The notes below the pieces were generated by a model. The model was not told the origin of the DNA, ran no database searches, and worked only from the letters and a program-made list of their open reading frames with translations. Made by a program: the position numbers and the translations under genes. A DNA stretch of 64,000 nucleotides, taken from assembly GCA_036506795.1 (NCBI GenBank), contig DASXRC010000228.1:88699-152698 (forward strand), read 5' to 3'. Positions within the stretch are counted from its first letter, which is position 1, and every line of letters starts with the position of its first letter. This DNA comes from DASXRC01 sp036506795 (GTDB lineage: Bacteria; Actinomycetota; Actinomycetes; Mycobacteriales; Micromonosporaceae). This document shows positions 51,565-60,611 of the stretch, piece by piece.

Positions 51565-52152
51565 TCAGTCCGACGGACGGACCACGATCCGTCGGTTCGG
51601 TTCGACGCCCTCCGACTCGCTCTCGACCCCGGTGATCGCGTTGACGACGTCGTGAACGCACTTGCGCTCGAACGCGGACATGGGCTCGAGCCGGACCGGC
51701 TCACCGTACTGTTTGACCTTCTCGACCGCGTTCTTGGCGACAGCCGCCAGTTCCCTGCGCCGCGTCGCCCGGTAGCCGCCGACGTCCAGCAGCAGCCGGC
51801 TCGGGGCGCCGGTCTGCCGGAATATGGCGAGTCGGGTCAGCTCCTGGAGCGCCTCGAGCGTGGCACCGCGCTGACCGACGAGCGACTGCAGTCGACCGCC
51901 GACGACCTCGACCACCGGACGACCACTGGAGACCAGCTCATCGATGTCGCCGTCGTAGTCGAGGATGTCGAGCAGGCCCTCGACGTAGTCCGCGGCGATC
52001 TCGCTCTCCCGGAACAGATCCGAGTCGCTTCCGTCGGTCGCCTTCTCCTCGTCTACTTTCCCGTCCAGCTCGGCCGCCTCGCCGGTATCGGTCGTCGCGT
52101 CGCCGGGCCCGTCAGTGGGGTGGTCCGCCTCGGGAGTGCTCGTATCGGTCAC
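51565..52152 (-). CDS. jag: Jag/KhpB-like RNA-binding protein
   Basis: A 195-residue protein with an acidic N-terminal extension of ~60 residues. A KH domain follows (VGQRGATLEALQELTRLAIF) and an R3H domain (LEPMSAFERKCVHDVVNAI). Such proteins bind RNA and are encoded after yidC in actinobacteria. It lacks the long Jag-N domain found in firmicutes. It starts 156 bp downstream of yidC, with a hairpin in the gap. Confidence 0.9.
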   Translation of the reverse strand: MTDTSTPEADHPTDGPGDATTDTGEAAELDGKVDEEKATDGSDSDLFRESEIAADYVEGLLDILDYDGDIDELVSSGRPVVEVVGGRLQSLVGQRGATLEALQELTRLAIFRQTGAPSRLLLDVGGYRATRRRELAAVAKNAVEKVKQYGEPVRLEPMSAFERKCVHDVVNAITGVESESEGVEPNRRIVVRPSD

Positions 52153-52270
52153 GATGTCATCTCCGTACTCGCTCGGCCGGACACGGGGGTCCGATGTTTC
52201 CCGCTGGCATCGAAGCCCGCGGGGACGTCACAGGGCGGTTGCCCGGCCCGCGGCGGGGAGCGCCACGGCC

Positions 52271-52297
52271 GGGGCCCGCACTGTCCGTTCGGGCCCC
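52271..52297 (-). promoter_or_regulatory. Hairpin between yidC and jag
   Basis: Perfect 8-bp palindrome GGGGCCCG / CGGGCCCC with an 11-base loop, between the yidC stop and the jag start. No T tract on either strand. It may attenuate or stabilise the operon mRNA. Confidence 0.4.
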
Positions 52298-52308
52298 GAC
52301 CGGTCGCG

Positions 52309-53277
52309 TCAACTCGCCCGGCGCTTGGCGGCGCCACCCCTCTTCGGGTTCACCGGCTTGGCGCCCGGCTTCGGGGCCAGCGCCTTGCCGTCGATCACCG
52401 GCGCACCGCTGCCGTTCTTCGTTGCCGACTTCGCCGCACCTGGCTTCGCCGCGGAGCGCGCCGCACCGGGCTTCGTGGCCGCGGCCCTACCCGGGGCGGG
52501 CTTGGCGACGATGGCCGGCGGAGGGTACTTGTGCAGCACCCATTGCTGCTGTGCGAGCGTGAACAGGTTGTTCGTGACCCAGTAGACGATCACACCGATG
52601 GGGAAGATGCCGCCGGAGATCAGCAGCGACGCGGGTATGCCGTACAGCATCAGCCGCTGGATCATCTTCTGTTGTGGATCCTCGGCCCAGCCGGTTTTCA
52701 GGATCATCTGCCGACTCGTGAGGTACGTGGTCACCATCATGATCACGACGAGGATGCCGGCAACGACCTTCGTCGTGGTGCCGCCCACGTTGAAGCTCTG
52801 GTAGATCGGCGCGCCGAGCAACTTCGCGCCGACCGCGCTGTTGAACTGGTCCGCCGTCCAGCCGTACAGGGTTCGCATGCTCTCGGGCATCGTCGGCTTG
52901 ATGTGCCGCAGGGTGTGGAACAGGCCGAGAAACACCGGGATCTGCAGGAACATCGGCAGGCAGCCCATCAGCGGGTTGGCCTTTTCGCGCCGGTAGAGCT
53001 CCATCATCTCCTTCTGGAGCGTCTCCCGGTCACCCTTGTGCTTCTCCTGCAGTTCCTTGACCTTGGGCTGCAGGGCCTGCATCGCCCGCTGCGACTTGAT
53101 CTGCTTGACGAAGATCGGGAACAGAATGATCCGTACGGTCACCACGAGGAAGAAGATCGCGAGGATCCAGTCCCAGTTCGTCGCGAGGAAGGCCCGGCCG
53201 GGCAGGATCGCGTCCCAGATCCCGTGCCAGGTGAGCAGGATCCACGAGATCCCCCAGTAGATCCAGTCAAGACTCAA
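52309..53277 (-). CDS. yidC: Membrane protein insertase YidC/OxaI
   Basis: A 322-residue protein without the large periplasmic domain of Gram-negative YidC. The five-helix core includes ILAIFFLVVTVRIILFPIFV, MMELYRREKANPLMGCLPMF and LQIPVFLGLFHTLRHIKP. The C-terminal tail after the last helix is a Lys/Ala/Pro-rich basic extension, probably ribosome-binding. It inserts membrane proteins. Overlaps yidD by 4 bp. Confidence 0.94.
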   Translation of the reverse strand: MSLDWIYWGISWILLTWHGIWDAILPGRAFLATNWDWILAIFFLVVTVRIILFPIFVKQIKSQRAMQALQPKVKELQEKHKGDRETLQKEMMELYRREKANPLMGCLPMFLQIPVFLGLFHTLRHIKPTMPESMRTLYGWTADQFNSAVGAKLLGAPIYQSFNVGGTTTKVVAGILVVIMMVTTYLTSRQMILKTGWAEDPQQKMIQRLMLYGIPASLLISGGIFPIGVIVYWVTNNLFTLAQQQWVLHKYPPPAIVAKPAPGRAAATKPGAARSAAKPGAAKSATKNGSGAPVIDGKALAPKPGAKPVNPKRGGAAKRRAS

Positions 53278-53576
53278 TTCGGGGCTCCAGTCAGGTCAGT
53301 GCCACGACGGCTAGGTCCGGGTGGGGGCACCGGGTCGTACCCGCCAGGGTGGAAGGGGTTACAGCGCAGCACCCGCCAGACCGCCATCAGAAACCCCCGC
53401 AGGGCGCCGTGCGTCGAGATCGCCTCGACGGCGTACGCGCTGCACGACGGGTAGAACCGACAGCGGGCCGGCAGTGCCGGGCTTATCCAACGACGGTACG
53501 CGATGATGGGAAGCACGAGCAGGCGCCCGGCGACCGAGGTGGGCTGCGGCACGCCGCCGCCGCGGAGGGCGGTCAC
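53274..53576 (-). CDS. yidD: Membrane protein insertion efficiency factor YidD
   Basis: A 100-residue protein with the strongly conserved YRRWISPALPARCRFYPSCS and AVEAISTHGALRG..., plus RVLRCNPFHPGGYDPVP. Three conserved cysteines. It overlaps rnpA and yidC by 4 bp each, giving a tightly coupled block from rpmH to yidC. Confidence 0.94.
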   Translation of the reverse strand: MTALRGGGVPQPTSVAGRLLVLPIIAYRRWISPALPARCRFYPSCSAYAVEAISTHGALRGFLMAVWRVLRCNPFHPGGYDPVPPPGPSRRGTDLTGAPN

Positions 53577-53980
53577 GACGTCACCGTCCGGCTCGGGCGG
53601 GGCGCGCGGGCCGCGGCCACCGCCGCGTCCAGGTCGGCGCCGAGCCGCGGGTACGACGCGCCAGCCGCGGCGGGCAGTGCCCGCACGACGAGTGTCGAGC
53701 CGGGGGGTAGGGTGGCGAGCCCCTCGCGGGCGAGGTGGCGCAGCCGCCGACGGACCGTGTTGCGGGTCACCGCGCCGCCGACCGACTTCGGTACCACGAA
53801 GCCGGCGCGGGCGGGGACGCTCGGGCTCGCCTCGCGCGCCGGGTCGGACAGTCGGTCGGACGGCACGCGCAGGTGGACGACGACGGTCCCCCGGGCCGCC
53901 CGCCGGCCGGCACGCACCGCCGCGGCGAAGTCAGAACTACGCCGCAGACGCTGCTCCGGCGCCAGCACGCGTGGCCACAT
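53573..53980 (-). CDS. rnpA: Ribonuclease P protein component
   Basis: A 135-residue basic protein with RLRRSSDFAAAVRAGRRAAR and the conserved RNR region GFVVPKSVGGAVTRNTVRRR. It assists RNase P RNA in processing pre-tRNA 5' ends. It lies between rpmH (22 bp upstream) and yidD (overlapping), the universal arrangement at bacterial origins. Confidence 0.94.
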   Translation of the reverse strand: MWPRVLAPEQRLRRSSDFAAAVRAGRRAARGTVVVHLRVPSDRLSDPAREASPSVPARAGFVVPKSVGGAVTRNTVRRRLRHLAREGLATLPPGSTLVVRALPAAAGASYPRLGADLDAAVAAARAPRPSRTVTS

Positions 53981-54002
53981 TCCGGCTTGGGCGCCAGCGG
54001 CC

Positions 54003-54140
54003 TCAGGCCGACAGGCGGGTACGGCGCTTGGCGCGGCGCGCCGAGATGATCGCGCGGCCGGCCCGGGTGCGCATGCGCAGCCGGAAGCCGTGGGTCTTCG
54101 CGCGCCGGCGGTTGTTCGGCTGGTACGTGCGCTTGCTCAC
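54003..54140 (-). CDS. rpmH: 50S ribosomal protein L34
   Basis: A 45-residue, very basic protein (SKRTYQPNNRRRAKTHGF...). The GTG start at 54138-54140 gives the family's usual length. It is the first gene of the minus-strand block that runs away from dnaA. Confidence 0.97.
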   Translation of the reverse strand: MSKRTYQPNNRRRAKTHGFRLRMRTRAGRAIISARRAKRRTRLSA

Positions 54141-54860
54141 GTCAGGCTCTCCGTCTTCGTACGCCGCGAGGCGACTACCGCGCCCTCGGTCGTGGTCTGG
54201 CGTCTGCCGCCGTGCACCGGACCGGGACCGCCGACGCGACAGGCGACGCTTTGATGCTATTGCGCCGACGACAATCATCAGGCGATCGGCCGACCGACGA
54301 ACAGCAAGCACCCGCCACCCTATCAGCGTCACGTCTGCCGATGCGTTCGGGACGGTACGCGACGGGGCGACGGAGTAACCAGTCCACGGTACGCACGACG
54401 GCAATGATCGTCAAACGGGTATACCAGGACAATCAGGACGCACCAGCCGAGGATGGCCCGGGACGAACTGGGGGGATTCGCACCCACCGGCAACGTCTAC
54501 ATGTGGACAGCGGTTGAAGGGGTGTGGACAACGCTGTTAGCGTGCCCGATTGCCGGTCGACAACCAAGCACGCAGTGGCGCCACGATTTCGGGCGAAACC
54601 GGGCGACGTGGTCAGTTGCTCGGCAGCGTGAATCCACGCTTCACGCCGCCGCGATCACCGCGGGGTCCGGCGAACGTGCAGCAGGAGGCCACGATCGGCC
54701 GATACACAGGCTGTGGATAACTTGTGGACGGCGATCGGCACAAGCGGGGTGACGGCGCGGATCCGTTGCGCGGGTGGGGCGTCGGGTCCGCCCGGGGGGT
54801 GGTTCGGCCCACGCGGGTCTGCCGACCCGGGGCTACTGGCACGAGGGGGGTGACGCGGCG
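54141..54860. other. rpmH-dnaA intergenic region with DnaA boxes
   Basis: About 720 bp. Boxes: TGTGGACAG (54502-54510), TGTGGACAA (54523-54531, exact reverse TTGTCCACA), TGTGGATAA (54712-54720, exact reverse TTATCCACA) and TGTGGACGG (54723-54731). The spacing suggests dnaA autoregulation and part of the origin. Promoters of rpmH and dnaA should lie here but were not fixed. Confidence 0.7.
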
Positions 54861-56366
54861 GTGGCGGAGACGATCGACCTGCCTGCCGTGTGGACGGCGG
54901 CAACGGACGACCTCGCTGACGAGATCGTCTCCGCTCAGCAGCGGGCGTACCTCCGGCTGACCCGGCTACGCGCGATCGTCGAGGACACCGCGCTGCTCGC
55001 CGTGCCGGACGCCTTCACCCGGGATGTCATCGAGTCGCGGCTGCGCCCCGCGATCACCGAGGCGCTGTCCCGCCGGCTGGGCCGCCCGATACAGGTAGCG
55101 GTGACCGTACGCCCGCCCGACGACGGCGGGTCGGCGATCGCGCCGCAGTCTCCGGCCGTGCCTCCCACTGTGGAGGGGCCCGACCCATCCGACGCCGACC
55201 ACCTGCCCACCGGCTCCGCGCAGCACGGCTACCCCGCACCGGCGGTGCCGTCCGCCCGCACCGCCCAGGACGGGTTGTTCGCCGCCTCCACTGCTGGCCC
55301 GGTCCGCGAGGACCGGCGTCCGGCCGGGGATTCCAGCGGCGGCAACCGCCTCAACCCCAAGTACATGTTCGAAACCTTCGTCATCGGCTCGTCGAACCGG
55401 TTCGCGCACGCCGCCGCGGTCGCGGTCGCCGAGTCGCCGGCCAAGGCATATAACCCGCTGTTCATCTACGGCAGCTCCGGGTTGGGCAAGACCCACCTGC
55501 TGCACGCGATCGGCCACTACGCGACGACGCTCGGCAACGCACGCTCGGTGCGGTACGTCTCCACGGAGGAGTTCACCAACGACTTCATCAACTCGCTCCG
55601 GGATGACAAGACGAGCGCCTTCCAGCGGCGCTACCGCGACGTGGACATCCTCCTGATCGACGACATCCAGTTCCTGGAGAATCGGGAGCGCACTCAGGAG
55701 GAGTTCTTCCACACCTTCAACACGCTCCACAACGCGAACAAGCAGATCGTGATCACGTCCGACCGGTCGCCGAAGCAGTTGGCGACGCTCGAGGACCGGC
55801 TGCGTACCCGGTTCGAGTGGGGGCTGCTCGCGGACATCCAGCCGCCCGATCTCGAGACCCGCATCGCGATCCTTCAGAAGAAGGCGGCCCAGGAGCGCAT
55901 GTTCGCACCGCCGGACGTGTTGGAGTTCATCGCCTCCCGGATCGCCAACTCGATCCGTGAGCTCGAGGGCGCACTGATCCGGGTGACCGCGTTCGCGTCG
56001 CTGACCCGCTCACCCGTCGAGCTTGCGCTCGCCGAAGAGGTGCTCCGCGACTTCATCCCGGACGGCTCCGGTCCGGAGATCACCGCGGACCAGATCATGG
56101 CGTCGACCGCCGACTACTTCGGCGTGAGCCTCGAGGACCTGCGCGGCCACTCCCGCTCGCGCGTGCTGGTCAACGCCCGCCAGGTGGCCATGTACCTGTG
56201 CCGGGAACTCACCGACCTGTCGCTACCCCGGATCGGGCAAGCCTTCGGCGGTCGCGATCACACGACGGTCATGCATGCCGACCGGAAGATACGGCAGCAG
56301 ATGGCCGAGCGGCGTTCGCTATACAACCAGATTGCCGAGCTCACGAACCGCATCAAGCAGACGTGA
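54861..56366 (+). CDS. dnaA: Chromosomal replication initiator DnaA
   Basis: A 501-residue protein from the GTG at 54861. Domain I begins DLPAVWTAATDDLADEIVSA; domain II is Pro/Asp-rich; domain III has Walker A IYGSSGLGKTHLLHAIGHY, Walker B DILLIDDIQFLENRERTQEE and ARL-type TRFEWGLLADIQPPD; domain IV has the DnaA signature GRDHTTVMHADRKIRQQ. An upstream frame is open but GTG 54861 gives the family N-terminus. It opens oriC, next door. Confidence 0.95.
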   Translation: MAETIDLPAVWTAATDDLADEIVSAQQRAYLRLTRLRAIVEDTALLAVPDAFTRDVIESRLRPAITEALSRRLGRPIQVAVTVRPPDDGGSAIAPQSPAVPPTVEGPDPSDADHLPTGSAQHGYPAPAVPSARTAQDGLFAASTAGPVREDRRPAGDSSGGNRLNPKYMFETFVIGSSNRFAHAAAVAVAESPAKAYNPLFIYGSSGLGKTHLLHAIGHYATTLGNARSVRYVSTEEFTNDFINSLRDDKTSAFQRRYRDVDILLIDDIQFLENRERTQEEFFHTFNTLHNANKQIVITSDRSPKQLATLEDRLRTRFEWGLLADIQPPDLETRIAILQKKAAQERMFAPPDVLEFIASRIANSIRELEGALIRVTAFASLTRSPVELALAEEVLRDFIPDGSGPEITADQIMASTADYFGVSLEDLRGHSRSRVLVNARQVAMYLCRELTDLSLPRIGQAFGGRDHTTVMHADRKIRQQMAERRSLYNQIAELTNRIKQT

Positions 56367-56868
56367 CTTGTCGGCGGCGTATCCACAATCTGTGGACGGT
56401 GGCTGGGGAAATGTGTGTGGACGCCGGCCTGTCATCCACCGTTCACCCGGGCGGCATGTGGCGGATGACCTCACAGCCCTGCGGATGAAGGCCGGGTATG
56501 GACCGTGGACGACCAGTGGACGGCCGAGGACAACCGCGCCCGCCGGGCCGGGCTATGGAGCCGCTGGCCGCTGATCGGTCGGGTTGTCCACAGCTCGCGC
56601 CCCCGACGATCGCCGTGTGGCCTGCCCGGACGCCGACTCTCCACAGTTCACACAGGACCGACGAAGACGATGAATATCTTCCTAAGACAACAAGACCACA
56701 ATCTCCGGGGGTGGGTAGTTGGGTGGATGGCCGACCGCCCGACCGACGCGGTGGCGGCAGGGCAGCCGATCGTGCCAATGCCCGGGGTCGCGCGCATGTC
56801 GCGGCCCGGCCCGCAATAAGGTTCGATAGGGCATTGCTCCCCGACGAGTCGACTCGGAGGTCGTTTCG
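56367..56868. other. oriC candidate (dnaA-dnaN intergenic region)
   Basis: About 500 bp. DnaA-box matches: GTATCCACA (56379-56387), TGTGGACGG (56391-56399), TGTGGACGC (56416-56424), AGTGGACGG (56515-56523), TTGTCCACA (56584-56592, perfect) and CTCTCCACA (56637-56645). An AT-richer stretch around 56664-56705 could be the unwinding element. This location is that of oriC in Streptomyces and mycobacteria. Confidence 0.85.
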
Positions 56869-58002
56869 ATGAAGTTCCGTGTCGAGCGCGATGCGCTCGC
56901 CGACGCCGTCGCGTGGACCGCGAAGAGCCTGCCCAGCCGTCCGTCCGTGCCGGTGCTCGCCGGCGTGCTGCTCCGCCTCGAGGATGGCCGGCTTGAGGTC
57001 TCCGGGTTCGACTACGAGGTCTCCAGCCAGGCAACGATCGACGTCCAGGCCGATGCCGACGGCGCGGCCCTGGTCTCCGGTCGCCTGCTCGCAGAGATTA
57101 CGAAGGCCCTGCCGGCGAAGCCGGTCGACATCGCCGCGGTCGGTGCGCACCTGGAGTTGGTCTGCGGCAGTGCCCGGTTCACGCTGCCGACCATGCCCGT
57201 CGAGGACTACCCAACGCTGCCGGAGATGCCGACCGCCGCGGGGACGGTCGACGCGGCCGCGTTCGCTGCGGCGGTATCCCAGGTGGCGGTCGCCGCTGGG
57301 CGGGATGAGACGCTGCCGATGATGACCGGCGTGCGCGTCGAGCTTAACGGCTCGACGCTGGCCATGCTGGCCACCGACCGCTACCGGCTGGCGATGCGGG
57401 AGATGCAGTGGCGTCCCGACGACCCAGACGTCAGCCTGAACGCTCTCGTCCCGGCGCGCACCCTGGCCGACACTGCCAAGACGCTCGGCCCGCTGGGTGG
57501 CGAGGTGACGCTCGCGCTCGCGCACGGCGCGGCCGGCGAGGGAATGATCGGCTTCGCCGCCGGCACCCGCCGCACGACCAGCCGGCTGCTGGACGGCGCG
57601 AACTATCCCCCGGTCCGATCACTGTTCCCGGACCACCACAACGCGCAGGCGCGGGTCGGCGTGGCCGCGCTGACCGAGGTCGTCCGCCGGGTGGCGCTCG
57701 TCGCCGAGCGGGCCACGCCAGTGCGGCTCAGCTTCAGCGAGGAGGGCCTGGTTGTCGAGGCCGGCGGCACCGAGGAGGCTCGGGCCAGCGAAGCAATGGA
57801 GGCAACCTTCACCGGCGAGCCTCTGATGATCGCCTTCAACCCGCAGTACCTGCTGGACGGGTTGACCGCGCTGTCTGCTCCGACCGCGCTGCTGTCGTTC
57901 GTCGACGCTTTCAAGCCGGCAGTGATCTCACCCGCCGCCGACGATGGAGAGATCATTCCCGGGTACCGCTACCTGATCATGCCAATCCGCATCGCGCGCT
58001 GA
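56869..58002 (+). CDS. dnaN: DNA polymerase III beta subunit (sliding clamp)
   Basis: A 377-residue protein with the three-domain clamp fold: MKFRVERDALADAVAWTAKS, GVLLRLEDGRLEVSGFDYEV, MMTGVRVELNGSTLAMLATD and the C-terminal IIPGYRYLIMPIRI. The GAGG site lies before the ATG. It encircles DNA as a processivity factor and lies directly after oriC. Confidence 0.96.
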   Translation: MKFRVERDALADAVAWTAKSLPSRPSVPVLAGVLLRLEDGRLEVSGFDYEVSSQATIDVQADADGAALVSGRLLAEITKALPAKPVDIAAVGAHLELVCGSARFTLPTMPVEDYPTLPEMPTAAGTVDAAAFAAAVSQVAVAAGRDETLPMMTGVRVELNGSTLAMLATDRYRLAMREMQWRPDDPDVSLNALVPARTLADTAKTLGPLGGEVTLALAHGAAGEGMIGFAAGTRRTTSRLLDGANYPPVRSLFPDHHNAQARVGVAALTEVVRRVALVAERATPVRLSFSEEGLVVEAGGTEEARASEAMEATFTGEPLMIAFNPQYLLDGLTALSAPTALLSFVDAFKPAVISPAADDGEIIPGYRYLIMPIRIAR

Positions 58003-58048
58003 GCGGCGGCCGAGCCGGCGCGGGATCGACGACGCAAAGGGGGACGCC

Positions 58049-58921
58049 ATGCAGCTGGGCCTCGTGGGTCTGGGCCGGATGGGTGGCAACATGCGCGAGC
58101 GGCTGCGGGCGGCCGGGCATGAGGTGGTTGGCTACGACCACCACCCGGAACGGTCCGACGCGGCCAACGTCGCCGAGATGGTTGAGAAGTTGTCGGCGCC
58201 GCGCGTGGTCTGGGTGATGGTCCCGGTCGGCGTCACCGAGGCGACCATCGACGAGCTGGCCCGCCTGCTCGGATCGGGGGACATCGTGATCGACGGTGGG
58301 AACTCCCGGTTCAGCGACGACCCGTCGCGGGCGGCCCGGCTCGCCGAGCGTGGCCTGGGCTACCTGGACGTCGGCGTTTCGGGCGGGATATGGGGACGGC
58401 AGAACGGCTACGCCTTGATGGTCGGCGGCGAGGAGGAGCACGTCCGGCAGTGCATGCCGATCTTCGAAGCGCTGAAGCCCGAGGGTGAGTTTGGGTTCGT
58501 CCACGCCGGCCCGGCGGGTGCCGGTCACTACGCGAAGATGGTGCACAACGGCATCGAGTACGGCCTGATGCACGCGTACGCCGAGGGGTACGAGCTGCTC
58601 GCGGCGTCCGACCACGTCACCAACGTCCCCGGTGTGATCAAGTCCTGGCGCGCGGGGACAGTGGTGCGCTCCTGGCTGCTCGACCTGCTCGACCGGGCGC
58701 TCGACGAGGACCCCGAACTCGCCGGCCTGCGCGGCTACGCCGAGGACACCGGCGAGGGACGCTGGACGGTCGAGGAGGCGATCCGCCTCGCGGTCCCGAT
58801 GAACGTGATCGCGGCGTCGCTGTTCGCCCGGTTCACCTCGCGGCAGGATGACTCGCCCGCCATGAAGGCGGTCGCCGCGCTGCGGAACCAGTTCGGCGGC
58901 CACGCCACGCACAAGCGCTAG
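58049..58921 (+). CDS. gnd: 6-phosphogluconate dehydrogenase (decarboxylating, short type)
   Basis: A 290-residue protein. NAD(P)-binding MQLGLVGLGRMGGNMRERL, the catalytic region VIDGGNSRFSDDP, YLDVGVSGGIWGRQNGYALM and GAGHYAKMVHNGIEYGLMHA with the lysine of the family. This is the shorter gnd type (YqeC-like), frequently NAD-dependent. Its place between dnaN and recF is a typical actinobacterial insertion. It produces ribulose-5-phosphate and reduced cofactor. Confidence 0.93.
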   Translation: MQLGLVGLGRMGGNMRERLRAAGHEVVGYDHHPERSDAANVAEMVEKLSAPRVVWVMVPVGVTEATIDELARLLGSGDIVIDGGNSRFSDDPSRAARLAERGLGYLDVGVSGGIWGRQNGYALMVGGEEEHVRQCMPIFEALKPEGEFGFVHAGPAGAGHYAKMVHNGIEYGLMHAYAEGYELLAASDHVTNVPGVIKSWRAGTVVRSWLLDLLDRALDEDPELAGLRGYAEDTGEGRWTVEEAIRLAVPMNVIAASLFARFTSRQDDSPAMKAVAALRNQFGGHATHKR

Positions 58922-58923
58922 CC

Positions 58924-60051
58924 GTGTACGTCCGGCGGCTCGAGCTGGTCGACTTCCGTTCGTACGAGCGGGTCGGCGTGGACTTCGAGCCCGGTGTCAA
59001 TGTGCTGGTGGGCCCGAACGGCCTAGGCAAGACCAACCTCGCCGAGGCGCTGGGCTACGTCGCGACGCTCGCCAGCCACCGGGTTGCCACCGACGCCCCG
59101 CTGGTGCGCCACGGCGCGGCCGCGGCGGTCATCCGCTGTCTCATCGTCCACGATGGACGCGAGCTGCTGGTGGAGCTCGAGATCACGCCCGGCAAGGCGA
59201 ACCGGGCGAGGATCGGTCGGGCGCCGGCACGCCGGGCGCGCGACGTACTGGGCGTGCTGCGGCTGGTGATGTTCGGACCGGAGGACCTCGAGCTGGTGCG
59301 AGGAGACCCGGCCGAGCGCCGCCGGTACCTCGACGACCTGCTCGTCGCGCGGCAGCCGCGGTACGCCGGCGTCCGCGCCGACTACGAGCGGGTCGTCAGG
59401 CAACGAAACGCGCTGCTACGCACCGCGTACCTTGCGAGAAAGGTCGGCGGCGGGCAAGGCGATCTGTCCACACTGGACGTATGGGACACCCACCTCGCCC
59501 GGCGCGGCGCCGAGCTGCTCGCAGGCCGACTGGGGCTCGTCGCCTCGCTGGCGCCGCACGTCGGCAAGGCGTACGACGCCGTCGCCGGCGGCCGGGGCGC
59601 CGCGGCCATCGCGTACCGCTCGGCGCTCGGTGACGCACTGGCGCCCGATCGGTCGGCGCTGCAGGACGCGCTCGCGGACGCCCTCGCTGCGTCGCGGCCG
59701 TCCGAAGTGGAGCGTGGCGTCACGCTCGTAGGCCCGCACCGTGACGACCTGGCACTCAGCCTCGGCGAGCTACCCGCCAGGGGGTACGCCAGCCACGGCG
59801 AGTCCTGGTCGTTCGCGCTGGCGCTGCGGCTCGCAGCGTACGATCTGCTGCGTGCGGAAGGCCTCGAGCCCGTGCTCGTGCTCGACGACGTGTTCGCCGA
59901 GCTTGACGCCGGGCGCCGCGACCGGCTGGCCGACCTCGTCCGGAGGGCCAGCCAGCTGCTCGTCACCTGCGCGGTGCCGGAGGATGTGCCGGCAACCCTG
60001 CGCGGGGCTTGCTATGAGGTGACCGAGGTTGGAGTGCGTCGTGTCCAATGA
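58924..60051 (+). CDS. recF: DNA replication and repair protein RecF
   Basis: A 375-residue SMC-like ATPase: Walker A LVGPNGLGKTNLAEALGYV near the N-terminus, then LRLVMFGPEDLELVRGDPAE, ABC-like ARGYASHGESWSFALALRLA and Walker B PVLVLDDVFAELDAGRRDRL. It loads RecA at gaps with RecOR. GTG start 2 bp after the gnd stop; it overlaps the DUF721 start region. Confidence 0.95.
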   Translation: MYVRRLELVDFRSYERVGVDFEPGVNVLVGPNGLGKTNLAEALGYVATLASHRVATDAPLVRHGAAAAVIRCLIVHDGRELLVELEITPGKANRARIGRAPARRARDVLGVLRLVMFGPEDLELVRGDPAERRRYLDDLLVARQPRYAGVRADYERVVRQRNALLRTAYLARKVGGGQGDLSTLDVWDTHLARRGAELLAGRLGLVASLAPHVGKAYDAVAGGRGAAAIAYRSALGDALAPDRSALQDALADALAASRPSEVERGVTLVGPHRDDLALSLGELPARGYASHGESWSFALALRLAAYDLLRAEGLEPVLVLDDVFAELDAGRRDRLADLVRRASQLLVTCAVPEDVPATLRGACYEVTEVGVRRVQ

Positions 60052-60589
60052 GGACGTTCAGCCGGGCGGCCCGGAGCTGGCCCGAGCCGTGCTCGACGCG
60101 GCGAAGGCTCGACGCGAGGGGACGCGCTCTCGGCGGCGTACCCCTGCCGGCTCGACGACCGGTGAAGAGACGGCCGCTGGCGAGGGCCTGCCCCGCCGAG
60201 GGCTGCGCGGCTACACCGGCCCAGGGCCGGACCCGCGCGACCCGCAGCCGGTCGGCGCCGTGCTCGCCCGGCTGGTCAAGGCGCGAGGCTGGCAGCGTCC
60301 GGCGGCGGAGGCAACCGTGTTCGGCGCGTGGGAGCGGGTGGTTGGGGCGGATGTCGCCCAGCACAGCCGGCCGATCAAGCTCGAGGGTGGTGAGCTGACC
60401 ATCGAGGCGGAGTCGACGGCGTGGGCCACTCAGCTCCGGCTGCTGGCCGGCTCGCTGCTGCAGCGCATCGCCACCGAGGTGGGCCACAACGTCGTGACCA
60501 GACTCCACATCCACGGCCCGGCCGCGCCCACTTGGTCCCGCGGCCCACGCCGCGTCCGCGGCCGGGGGCCGCGCGACACGTACGGCTGA
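60041..60589 (+). CDS. DUF721 family protein (DciA-like)
   Basis: A 182-residue protein. The GTG at 60041 is preferred, with GGAG 6 bases upstream and 11 bp overlap with recF. A basic, Ala/Arg-rich N-terminus precedes the DUF721 domain (ATVFGAWERVVGADVAQHSRPIKLEGG and STAWATQLRLLAGSLLQRIA). DUF721 proteins include DciA, which loads DnaB helicase in many bacteria without DnaC. Such a role is plausible here, given dnaB and oriC nearby, but not proven. Confidence 0.8.
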   Translation: MSNEDVQPGGPELARAVLDAAKARREGTRSRRRTPAGSTTGEETAAGEGLPRRGLRGYTGPGPDPRDPQPVGAVLARLVKARGWQRPAAEATVFGAWERVVGADVAQHSRPIKLEGGELTIEAESTAWATQLRLLAGSLLQRIATEVGHNVVTRLHIHGPAAPTWSRGPRRVRGRGPRDTYG

Positions 60590-60611
60590 GCGCCGTCCCG
60601 GCCGCTCGGGC

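Noticed and set aside
52196..52206. TGTTTCCCGC as a third parS
   Set aside because: Only the first half matches; the palindrome is absent.
50500..53454. 984-codon plus-strand frame across parA start, rsmG, jag and yidC
   Set aside because: Spans several real minus-strand genes and is a codon-bias artefact.
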